This document shows, one piece after another, positions 1 to 5,138 of a stretch of DNA of 5,297 bases (its first letter is position 1; every line of letters starts with the position of its first letter). Where the stretch lies: assembly GCA_029573975.1 (NCBI GenBank), contig JAKQBU010000271.1, positions 1 to 5,297 on the forward strand, in the 5' to 3' direction. This DNA is from Planctomycetota bacterium. Its GTDB lineage: Bacteria > Planctomycetota > Phycisphaerae > Sedimentisphaerales > SM23-30. Made by a program: the position numbers and the translations under genes. Under the pieces are notes generated by a model. It was not told the origin of the DNA and ran no database searches. It saw only the letters and a program-made list of their open reading frames with translations.

Positions 1-398
1 TTCTCCCCAATCTCCGCTTCCGCCGATACCGTCACAAAATCATGAATATCCACATTCGCCCCGATAATCGCATCCCGGGCCACGCTGGCCTTCTCACTGA
101 TCCCCACCTTCTCATGTTCCCGGTGCCCGTGCAGCAGCACCACGATCTGCATAAACGCATAATACGGATCCCCGCACCGGATCAGCGCCCGGCCTTCCTC
201 CTGCACCTCCGGGCCGACGATTACCACCGACGCTTTCGATTCCCGCAGTTCCTTCTCATACTTGGGATTCGCCAGAAAGCTGATATCCCCCGGCCCCGCC
301 TCGCTCAGCGTAGCGGCCCCCGTCACCTCCAGCTCACCGTCACCCTCCACGGTGCCCCCCACGTGCTCCGCTAATTCTCTAACTGTCTTAGATATCAT
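1..398 (-). CDS. lpxD: LpxD, UDP-3-O-acylglucosamine N-acyltransferase (N-terminal part, runs off window)
   Basis: LpxD adds the second, N-linked 3-hydroxyacyl chain to UDP-3-O-acylglucosamine in cytoplasmic lipid A synthesis, using acyl-ACP. Only the first 132 codons are present; the gene continues past base 1. The protein starts MISKTVRELAEHVGG. Residues ~1-100 match the uridine-binding LpxD N-terminal domain, including FLANPKYEKEL (compare FMVNPKYREHL in E. coli) and a following SKASVVIV strand. From ~105 onward hexapeptide-repeat spacing begins (ASVARDAIIGANVDIHDF), the start of the left-handed beta-helix. The catalytic His region lies outside the window. The ATG at 398 is chosen because GAAGGTGA lies about 11 nt upstream and because the next in-frame ATG (449) falls inside the -10 box of the promoter. 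It is divergent from the superoxide dismutase gene. The family call is secure. Confidence 0.93.
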   Translation of the reverse strand, partial: MISKTVRELAEHVGGTVEGDGELEVTGAATLSEAGPGDISFLANPKYEKELRESKASVVIVGPEVQEEGRALIRCGDPYYAFMQIVVLLHGHREHEKVGISEKASVARDAIIGANVDIHDFVTVSAEAEIGE

Positions 399-447
399 AT
401 ACTTACATTCACCTTCTTGCAGTTTCCATGCTCGTGTCCACCCGGCC

Positions 448-475
448 ATTATAGTAGTCCAACTACCTAAGTCAA
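448..475 (-). promoter_or_regulatory. sigma70-type promoter for lpxD with palindromic spacer
   Basis: Read on the minus strand, TTGACT (475-470) is separated by 16 bp from a perfect TATAAT (453-448). Transcription would start near 441, giving a leader of about 43 nt before the lpxD ATG. The spacer contains the inverted repeat GTAGT-TGG-ACTAC (454-466), which could be an operator. The boxes are seen directly; activity is inferred. Confidence 0.75.
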
Positions 476-569
476 CATATCTCCGCCCCGGCGTCCCCGG
501 TCCGGGCCTCCTACCACACCAGTAAATTCCCAATCCCACTGGAAAATTTACTAACTTTCACTCTCCAAT

Positions 570-598
570 TTGATTCTTATCGGTAAAAAGGATAAAAT
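570..598 (+). promoter_or_regulatory. sigma70-type promoter for the superoxide dismutase gene
   Basis: TTGATT (570-575), a 17-bp spacer and TAAAAT (593-598) form a plausible -35/-10 pair. The start of transcription is expected near 605, about 50 nt before the ATG at 656. It faces away from the lpxD promoter, so both genes have their own start within the shared gap. The GC-rich patch at 482-511 between the two promoters contains CCCGG-T-CCGGG, with no function I can assign. Confidence 0.6.
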
Positions 599-604
599 GT
601 AATA

Positions 605-622
605 AGAATGAGTAATCATTCT
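605..622 (+). promoter_or_regulatory. 18-bp palindrome over the sod transcription start (candidate operator)
   Basis: AGAATGA-GTAA-TCATTCT is a perfect 7-bp inverted repeat with a 4-nt spacer. It sits 6 bp downstream of the -10 box, where a bound repressor would block initiation. Superoxide dismutase genes are often controlled by metal- or redox-responsive repressors such as Fur, MntR or PerR. The half-sites resemble the AATGAT/ATCATT arms of a Fur box, but the spacing does not fit the classical 19-bp site, so the regulator is not named. Confidence 0.55.
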
Positions 623-655
623 GAGACGAGTTTTTCCTAGAAAAGGAGTTGAGCC

Positions 656-1284
656 ATGAGCTTCCATATTCCCGCTCTCCCTTACAGTTACAATGCTTTG
701 GAACCATACCTCGACGCCCAAACGATGCAGCTTCACCATAGCCGCCATCATGCTGACGATGTCAGCGAACTGAACAAACTCTATGCCCATAAAAACCTTC
801 CCACCCTGCCGTTGGAGGAAATCATCGCAGACATCCGCTCCGTACCCGAAGAGATTCGCCAAAATTTCAGGAATTACGGCGGTTCCCACCTGAATCATTG
901 TCTGCTTTGGCAGGTTATCGGTCCCGCCCGCCATAGCGAACCTGATGAATCCCTGCAAAAGGCCATCGACGAGAAATTTTCCTCCCTGGCGAATTTCAAG
1001 AAGAATTTCATAGCGGCCGCCCTCGACCGCTTCGGCAGCGGCTGGGCCTGGCTTTGTCTCGACCATACCGGCCAACTCGAAATCTGCACCACGCCTAACC
1101 AGGATTCCCCATTATGTTAGGTTCCAGTCCCATCCTGGGGATTGACCTCTGGGAACACGCCTACTACCTCAAATACCAGAACCGTAAGGAGGATTACCTC
1201 CAGGCCTGGTGGAATGTCATCAACTGGCAAAAGGTCTCCGAGCTTTTCCACCAGCGGCTGGAGCTGGTATCCCGTTCTCAATGA
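656..1284 (+). pseudogene. sodA: Fe/Mn superoxide dismutase, Mn-type signature, broken by one frameshift
   Basis: The family dismutates superoxide to peroxide and oxygen with Mn or Fe. Frame one runs from ATG 656 (AAGGAG at 643-648, 7 nt upstream) to TAG 1118-1120, 154 residues. It has the N-terminal helical hairpin MQLHHSRHH with metal ligand His27, LNHCLLW with ligand His81, RFGSGWAWL, and NQDSPL, whose Gln is typical of Mn enzymes. The third and fourth ligands lie only in the next frame, in [15 protein letters not shown] (Asp 1144-1146, His 1156-1158), which reads on to TGA 1282-1284. One extra C in CCCC (1107-1110) would join both into a normal protein of about 209 residues. Without it the product lacks two ligands. 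The gateway Tyr (human Tyr34) is Asp35 here. Real decay is my preference; a sequencing error remains possible. Confidence 0.9.
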
Positions 1285-1295
1285 AAGAGGAAGGT

Positions 1296-1549
1296 TTAAC
1301 CCGCATTTCTCACGGGCTTTCGATTTTCAGCGGTCTTTTTGCCCGCCTTCTTCGTTCTCGTCGCTATCTGTCCTCGACATATAGACTTATATGCCTGCGG
1401 AAGATAGCTCCTGCGGCCTCGAAGGCGGACAAACATTCGCGCAGAAAACAGAATGTCGAAACTGGCGAAGCAATGAATAGTACATAAGACGTACGGAATC
1501 ATGGAGTTATCAATATATTCGTCAAAACCCCGTGAGAAATGCGGGTTAA
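1296..1549. mobile_element. MITE-like element with 21-bp perfect terminal inverted repeats
   Basis: The 21-bp sequence at 1296-1316, beginning TTAACCCGCATTTCTC, recurs as its exact reverse complement at 1529-1549. The 254-bp unit encodes no transposase, and its ORFs resemble no protein I know. It lies 11 bp after the sod stop and 7 bp before the terminator stem. Both ends carry TTAA, which may be either the outermost part of the repeat or a 4-bp target duplication, leaving a 17-bp terminal repeat that starts CCCGC. I suspect mobilisation by a DDE transposase of the IS1380 type, but this rests only on the look of the ends. Inside are an imperfect hairpin (1343-1428) and a small ACATTC/GAATGT stem (about 1433-1456). 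Confidence 0.6.
1343..1428. repeat. 86-nt interrupted palindrome inside the MITE-like element
   Basis: Three paired blocks are arranged symmetrically around 1385.5: CCGCCTTC (1343-1350) with GAAGGCGG (1421-1428), GCTATCT (1363-1369) with AGATAGC (1402-1408), and CATATA (1378-1383) with TATATG (1388-1393). The unpaired stretches match in length on both sides, 12 and 12 nt, then 8 and 8 nt, with a 4-nt GACT loop. It could form a cruciform in DNA or a long hairpin in RNA. Its centre is 37 bp left of the centre of the terminal repeats. Confidence 0.6.
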
Positions 1550-1556
1550 TCCATAA

Positions 1557-1596
1557 AACAAACCCCAGCCGTCTTTTATGATGACTGGGGTTTGTT
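1557..1596 (-). terminator. rho-independent terminator, probably bidirectional
   Basis: AACAAACCCCAG (1557-1568) pairs perfectly with CTGGGGTTTGTT (1585-1596), a 12-bp stem with a 16-nt loop that can pair further inside. On the minus strand the right arm runs into TTTGTTTTAT, a usable U tract, so it best serves the GT9 gene that ends 66 bp upstream. The plus strand has TTTGTTATT and may also stop sod transcripts. The position between convergent genes fits. Confidence 0.8.
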
Positions 1597-1662
1597 ATTG
1601 CCCGAAAGACAGAACCCCGCCGAGAACCATCCGCCGGGCTAATTTCGATAGACACTATCCCT

Positions 1663-2292
1663 CTACTTTGAGGAAAATCCCTGGAAGTGTTTCTCTCGAC
1701 CGGAACCCAATTTGATTTCTCCTGCTATCTTCTCGCTCGCCGGTTCCCCGCGATACTCCAGCCCGCATACCTGAAACAACTCCCGCACCGGATCACTATC
1801 CATTTCATAGGACCGGGGCATAAGTCTCCGCAGGTAAATGCTTTGGCCATCCTCATCCACTGGCGAAGGAAATCCCTGTCGTAAATAAAATCCTTTTTTG
1901 GTTTCCGCCGGCACCATATTCATAATCGCACAGGCCCGCGGATCGAGATCCAGATTATAAACCGCGTCAAAATGATCCGTTTGCAGCCGCTGGATTTGAG
2001 CCGCATCGAGAGTCCAGACCTCGTCTGCCTCTGCCGGCACCTGCTGGGGGTGACAGGTCAGATAACAAATGCGGCTGTTGGGATCAACGGCTTTGAGCCG
2101 ACGCAGAACCGCACCGCTTAGCGTTACTGTTTCGGCGGAGGAAAGCTGGATTATCAAGATTTTTGCACTTTGGGGACAATAAACCGGACAACGGCAGGTG
2201 AATCCCTCTTTCAGATGCGGTACACAGGGGCGGTCACCTCGAAAATGGACACAATCCCGAGCTATTTGTCCGATCCGCTCGCCTTTCCGCAC
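1663..2292 (-). CDS. GT9 (heptosyltransferase-like) glycosyltransferase, N-terminal half only
   Basis: GT9 enzymes transfer heptose or related sugars from nucleotide sugars during LPS core assembly. The 209-residue product begins at GTG 2292. Residues 12-40 are a Cys/His-rich leader (C14, C23, H26, C33, C35, C39 around FRGDRPC) that looks metal-binding and that I associate with a GT9 subfamily. KILIIQL at ~45 opens the Rossmann acceptor domain, followed by RICYLTCHP, EADEVW and FDAVYNLDLDPRAC, as in GT9 proteins. Family members run to about 340 residues or more; the whole nucleotide-sugar-binding C-terminal domain is absent after a TAG at 1663-1665, and no continuation is visible in other frames. 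The usual GD motif after strand one (SSMGD in WaaC, catalytic Asp13) reads SSAET. Both facts point to a non-functional remnant, although the start signal is intact. Confidence 0.72.
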   Translation of the reverse strand: MRKGERIGQIARDCVHFRGDRPCVPHLKEGFTCRCPVYCPQSAKILIIQLSSAETVTLSGAVLRRLKAVDPNSRICYLTCHPQQVPAEADEVWTLDAAQIQRLQTDHFDAVYNLDLDPRACAIMNMVPAETKKGFYLRQGFPSPVDEDGQSIYLRRLMPRSYEMDSDPVRELFQVCGLEYRGEPASEKIAGEIKLGSGREKHFQGFSSK

Positions 2293-2298
2293 TGCAAA

Positions 2299-2304
2299 CT
2301 CCTT
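2299..2304 (-). promoter_or_regulatory. ribosome binding site fixing the GTG start of the GT9 gene
   Basis: On the minus strand AAGGAG (2304-2299) lies 6 nt before GTG 2292-2290. This near-perfect Shine-Dalgarno site supports the GTG start. No convincing -35/-10 pair was found for this gene further upstream. Confidence 0.75.
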
Positions 2305-2314
2305 AAACTCATTT

Positions 2315-2343
2315 TTGACGGCAGTTTACCATTTGATAAACTG
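2315..2343 (+). promoter_or_regulatory. possible plus-strand promoter overlapped by an inverted repeat
   Basis: TTGACG (2315-2320), a 16-bp spacer and TAAACT (2337-2342) resemble a weak sigma70 promoter. CAGTTTA (2322-2328) and TAAACTG (2337-2343) form a 7-bp inverted repeat with an 8-nt loop covering the spacer and -10 box. It could be an operator, either for this promoter, with a 200-nt leader to xseA, or for the divergent GT9 gene whose start codon is 23 bp away. Both readings are tentative. Confidence 0.3.
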
Positions 2344-2507
2344 TATCATGCTTACCTTCTGTGATGACTATCGGCATTATGACGGGGTCAATTCAGGCTC
2401 ATATCCTTGTGCCAGACAGAGATGCAATTCGCTTAATTCCATAAATTTAAAGTACTTAAATAATATAAGGCGGAGTATTTTATCGACCGGGAATTATCCG
2501 GAATTCC

Positions 2508-2535
2508 TTGAGATTCCGCAAAATTCGGCTATACT
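2508..2535 (+). promoter_or_regulatory. sigma70-type promoter for xseAB
   Basis: TTGAGA (2508-2513), a 16-bp spacer and TATACT (2530-2535) each match consensus at five of six positions. AT-rich DNA at 2440-2482 upstream, including an AAGTACTT palindrome at 2450-2457, could act as an UP element. Transcription would begin near 2542, only about 14 nt before the ATG at 2556. A TTG that opens the longest xseA reading frame lies inside this -35 box and so cannot be the start. Confidence 0.65.
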
Positions 2536-2555
2536 GGCCCTATAACCAGGAAGAG

Positions 2556-4148
2556 ATGATCATACCGATTCAAGGCAAAGCCATGGTGCAAGGTGAATTT
2601 TTGTTTTCCGATGCGGATCCTAAACCCGCAGCTCCCAAGGAGAAAGCTGCCAAGCCCTTTTCTGTCACCCAGGTGACCCGGCTGATTAAGCTGACTATCA
2701 ATGACCGGCTGCCTGCCAAAATCCTGGTCGAGGGGGAAATCTCGAACTTTAAGCGGCATAACAGCGGCCACTTATATTTGACCCTCAAGGATGAGAACGC
2801 CCAACTGCCGGCGGTCATGTGGAAGTCTGATGCGGCTCAGCTTAAGTTCAAGCCTGCCGATGGTTTATCGGTGCTGGCGACGGGGCGGATTGATGTGTTT
2901 GAGCCGCAGGGTAAATACCAGTTTTATATCGAGAAGATGGAACCGGCGGGTCTGGGGTCGCTGGAGCTGGCGTTCCGGCAGATGGCGGAAAAGCTGCGAA
3001 AAGAAGGGCTGTTTGATCCCCAGAATAAAAAGCCGCTGCCGCGTTTTCCCCTGACCATTGCGATTGTGACCAGCCCGACGGGGGCGGCCATAGAGGATAT
3101 TGAAAAGACGCTGAACCGGCGGTTTCCGATAGTACGCAAGCTGCTGTATCCTGTTGCGGTACAGGGGGATACGGCCGCGAAAGAAATAGCGGCGGCTATC
3201 GGGGATCTTAACCGGCGCAGTCAGGGCCTGGGCGGCATTGACCTGATGATTGTGGGCCGGGGCGGGGGGAGTATCGAGGACCTTTGGGCGTTCAACGAGG
3301 AAGTCGTTGCCAGAGCTATATTTGCGTCAAAAATTCCGATTATCAGTGCGGTGGGGCATGAAATTGATGTGACGATAGCGGATATGGTGGCGGATGTCCG
3401 GGCGGCGACGCCGACGGCGGCGGCGGAGCTGGCGGTGCCGGTGCTGGCGGACGTAATACAGGATTTAAATATATATCAGAAAAGACTTTATCAAAATACC
3501 AGGCAGAAGCTGGAAGCGGCGGGGAATGCCATCGGGAGTCTTGATTCCCGGCCGCTCTTTGCCCGGCCCCTGGATCTGGTGCGTTTCAAGCAGCAGTGGC
3601 TGGATGAGCAAACCGCGGTGCTGGCACAAGTTACGGCTGAGAAGCTCCGGCAGGCGGGCCGCACCCTGGAACTGCATGGACGGATTATCGCGCAAATTGA
3701 GCCGCACCGGGCACTTAGCAACGCCCGGAGCCGGCTGAGCGAGCATCAGCATCTGTTGCAGAATACCATACGCGAGTTTGGACGTAATCGGCGGTATCAT
3801 ATTGATAATCTTGGAGTTAAGCTCAATGCCGCCAGCCCGAAAAAAGCGGTGGAACATCAGAAGACCCTGCTTGCGCATCTGGTTCAAAGGGCCGTTTCCG
3901 GCCAGCGGCAAAAATCGTATAACTCCAATCAGAAATTGAATTTATATCAAAGCCGGCTGGAGAATTTGAATCCCCGTTCGGTGTTGCGGCGGGGGTATAG
4001 CATCACCCGGCGGCAGGCGGATAATCGGATTGTTAGCGGGGAGATGGATATTCAGCCGGGCGAGCTGCTGACGACGGAGCTGGACCGGCAGAGAAGTATT
4101 GTAAGTAAAGTAATAACAAATAATAAGGAACAGGAAGCGAAATCATGA
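2556..4148 (+). CDS. xseA: Exonuclease VII large subunit XseA
   Basis: XseA is the catalytic subunit of exonuclease VII, which degrades single-stranded DNA from both ends into oligonucleotides in repair and recombination; it acts in the cytoplasm with several XseB copies. From ATG 2556 it has 530 residues. The OB-fold domain covers ~35-131 (PFSVTQVTRLIK, VEGEISNFKRHNSGHLYLTLKD, ending FYIEKMEPAG). The catalytic domain follows, with D181 in IEDIEKTLNRR, R235 in GRGGGSIEDLW, and H268 and D271 in VGHEIDVTIADM, the positions reported essential in E. coli. A long helical, coiled-coil-prone region comes next, then the conserved LNPRSVLRRGYSITR near the end. It exceeds the usual 400-460 residues through a Lys/Ala/Pro-rich leader of about 34 residues and a long helical part. 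AGGA at 2548-2551 supports ATG 2556, with a tight 4-nt spacing; ATG 2583 is an alternative. It looks fully functional. Confidence 0.96.
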   Translation: MIIPIQGKAMVQGEFLFSDADPKPAAPKEKAAKPFSVTQVTRLIKLTINDRLPAKILVEGEISNFKRHNSGHLYLTLKDENAQLPAVMWKSDAAQLKFKPADGLSVLATGRIDVFEPQGKYQFYIEKMEPAGLGSLELAFRQMAEKLRKEGLFDPQNKKPLPRFPLTIAIVTSPTGAAIEDIEKTLNRRFPIVRKLLYPVAVQGDTAAKEIAAAIGDLNRRSQGLGGIDLMIVGRGGGSIEDLWAFNEEVVARAIFASKIPIISAVGHEIDVTIADMVADVRAATPTAAAELAVPVLADVIQDLNIYQKRLYQNTRQKLEAAGNAIGSLDSRPLFARPLDLVRFKQQWLDEQTAVLAQVTAEKLRQAGRTLELHGRIIAQIEPHRALSNARSRLSEHQHLLQNTIREFGRNRRYHIDNLGVKLNAASPKKAVEHQKTLLAHLVQRAVSGQRQKSYNSNQKLNLYQSRLENLNPRSVLRRGYSITRRQADNRIVSGEMDIQPGELLTTELDRQRSIVSKVITNNKEQEAKS

Positions 4149-4354
4149 ACAAGCTGGAAACCAAGCAAACATTTGAACAGGCGCTGGGGGATCTGGAAAA
4201 AATCGTGACGGAAGTGGAGCAGGGGAAGATCGGGCTGGAGGAGAGCATTGAAAAGTACGAGCAGGGGATGAAACTGATCAAATATTGCCGGGCGATTCTG
4301 GAACAGGCGGAGAAGCGGATTGAAACTATCAGCAAGGATGCGCAGGCGAAGTAA
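4145..4354 (+). CDS. xseB: Exonuclease VII small subunit XseB
   Basis: XseB is the small helical, non-catalytic subunit that binds the coiled-coil region of XseA and is needed for exonuclease VII activity. The 69-residue protein is close to the usual length (E. coli about 80) and shows the family pattern FEQALGDLEKIVTEVEQGK, then LEESIEKYEQGMKLIKYC and LEQAEKRIE, two amphipathic helices. Its ATG overlaps the xseA stop as ATGA (4145-4148), so the two are translationally coupled, and AGGA at 4132-4135 lies 9 nt upstream. The TAA stop (4352-4354) is at the start of a 33-bp tandem repeat. No clear hairpin terminator follows. Confidence 0.96.
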   Translation: MNKLETKQTFEQALGDLEKIVTEVEQGKIGLEESIEKYEQGMKLIKYCRAILEQAEKRIETISKDAQAK

Positions 4355-4478
4355 GTTGTTATTTTTTGCCTGGTGAAATTGTTGTAAGTGCTTATTTTTG
4401 GTTTTGCGAAATTAACGTAAATCGTTATTTTTGATTTGGGGAAATTGATGTAAGTCTTTATTTTGAGTGGAAAGTGAT
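4351..4478 (+). repeat. degenerate 33-bp tandem repeat beginning at the xseB stop codon
   Basis: Three full units start at 4351, 4384 and 4417, and a shortened fourth (29 bp) at 4450. Each opens with GTAA(G/A)T, then TTATTTTTG, and closes near GAAATT. Because 33 is a multiple of three, every unit repeats a TAA in the frame of xseB. The units differ at many positions, so the array is old or selected only for pattern. The xseB stop falls inside the first unit, so the repeat may have arisen from or grown out of the gene end. Function unknown. Confidence 0.8.
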
Positions 4479-4496
4479 AGTCCGATAATAAAGTAG

Positions 4497-4576
4497 CGGT
4501 TATAACGATTGTAACGGTTGGGTAAGATTTTTGGTATTATGGGCAAGAATTTTGGTAATTTGTAACGGTTAGGTTG
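4497..4576 (+). repeat. nested short direct repeats (CGGTTATAA type)
   Basis: CGGTTATAA and CGATTGTAA (4497-4514) are adjacent 9-bp units, followed by CGGTTGGGT. TTGTAACGGTTGGGT (4509-4523) returns at 4560-4574 with one mismatch, 51 bp later. Between these, GATTTTTGGTATT (4526-4538) is echoed by GAATTTTGGTAATT (4547-4560). On the minus strand this yields a spurious Asn-Arg-Tyr-rich reading frame. Confidence 0.6.
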
Positions 4577-4589
4577 AATTGGTAAATGT

Positions 4590-4631
4590 TGAAGAAAGTA
4601 TAACAAAACATGAAGAAAGTGATATAAAACA
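4590..4631 (+). repeat. 21-bp direct tandem repeat, two copies
   Basis: TGAAGAAAGT opens both copies, at 4590-4610 and 4611-4631, and both end in AAAACA; the middle differs by a few bases. The following A-rich sequence to about 4680 continues weakly in the same style. No function is evident. Confidence 0.65.
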
Positions 4632-4702
4632 TAGGTAAAACATTGTAAAAGTATAGAAAAAGATAGTAAAAAGTGAACGAAGTTTATACGTGTATATAAT
4701 AT

Positions 4703-4719
4703 AGTTATCAGTTATCAGT
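4703..4719 (+). repeat. AGTTATC heptamer, two tandem copies plus a partial third
   Basis: AGTTATC at 4703-4709 and 4710-4716 is followed by AGT. It is a short satellite-like repeat in an AT-rich intergenic stretch. Similar motifs are, from memory, scattered in intergenic DNA of some planctomycetes. Confidence 0.45.
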
Positions 4720-4860
4720 GAAAAAGGGGAACAGGGAATATTGCCCAGATTAACAGCATGAAAAAGTTGGGCATACCAAACGAAAATAAAAAATCAAAGT
4801 GCAAAAATCAAAAACACATAACAAAATTCAAAATTAAAAGAGGGGAAAAATTTGAATAAG

Positions 4861-4896
4861 TCGGACATATCTGACAAATCGGACAAATCAGACAGG
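4861..4896 (+). repeat. 9-bp tandem repeat TCGGACAAA, four degenerate copies
   Basis: The units TCGGACATA, TCTGACAAA, TCGGACAAA and TCAGACAGG follow without gaps. In one frame from TTG 4854 they would read Lys-Ser-Asp repeats in a peptide of about 26 residues ending at a TAG near 4929. No ribosome binding site supports translation, so I treat it as a DNA repeat. Confidence 0.7.
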
Positions 4897-5138
4897 AGGG
4901 GGATGGCTGGCCACACCGCCTCGTGGACATAGCAGAAGAAAAGAAATTATACTTTCAACCCGACCAGATGAAGAAACCAGAGAAAAGAAGAAAACGGCCG
5001 ATCGCCGCGTGGTTGGGGGGATTCCCACTATTTAGCTGGATGACCGGCGAAGATGGCTGGGGCAGCGAGCAACGGGAGCGCCGCAAGGATAAATACCTAT
5101 CTCCAGTTCGCTGCAGGCCGGTGCCTGCCTCGGGCGTA

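Noticed and set aside
447..449. Upstream in-frame ATG as the lpxD start
   Set aside because: It lies within the TATAAT box, so it would not be in the transcript, and it would add residues unlike the family.
605..622. Classical Fur box
   Set aside because: The arms resemble Fur half-sites, but the 7-4-7 geometry does not fit the 19-bp consensus; it is kept as an unassigned operator.
551..1075. 174-codon minus-strand reading frame opposite the superoxide dismutase gene
   Set aside because: It is antisense to clear superoxide dismutase coding sequence, shows no family features, and covers the sod promoter.
1103..1120. Programmed -1 frameshifting in the superoxide dismutase gene
   Set aside because: GAT TCC CCA TTA is not a classical slippery heptamer and no obvious stimulatory hairpin or pseudoknot follows; a lost C is simpler. 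The Tyr-to-Asp change also argues for decay.
1142..1655. Overlapping small reading frames on both strands in and around the MITE-like element
   Set aside because: They overlap the sod 3' end, the terminal repeats and the terminator, have no good starts, and match no family I know.
4412..4606. Minus-strand 64-codon frame rich in Asn-Arg-Tyr and Pro
   Set aside because: Its repeats are the translation of the AT-rich DNA repeats; it has no ribosome binding site and no family resemblance.
4351..4896. CRISPR array
   Set aside because: The repeats are degenerate, directly adjacent and of several different lengths, with no constant repeat separated by unique spacers, and no cas gene is present.
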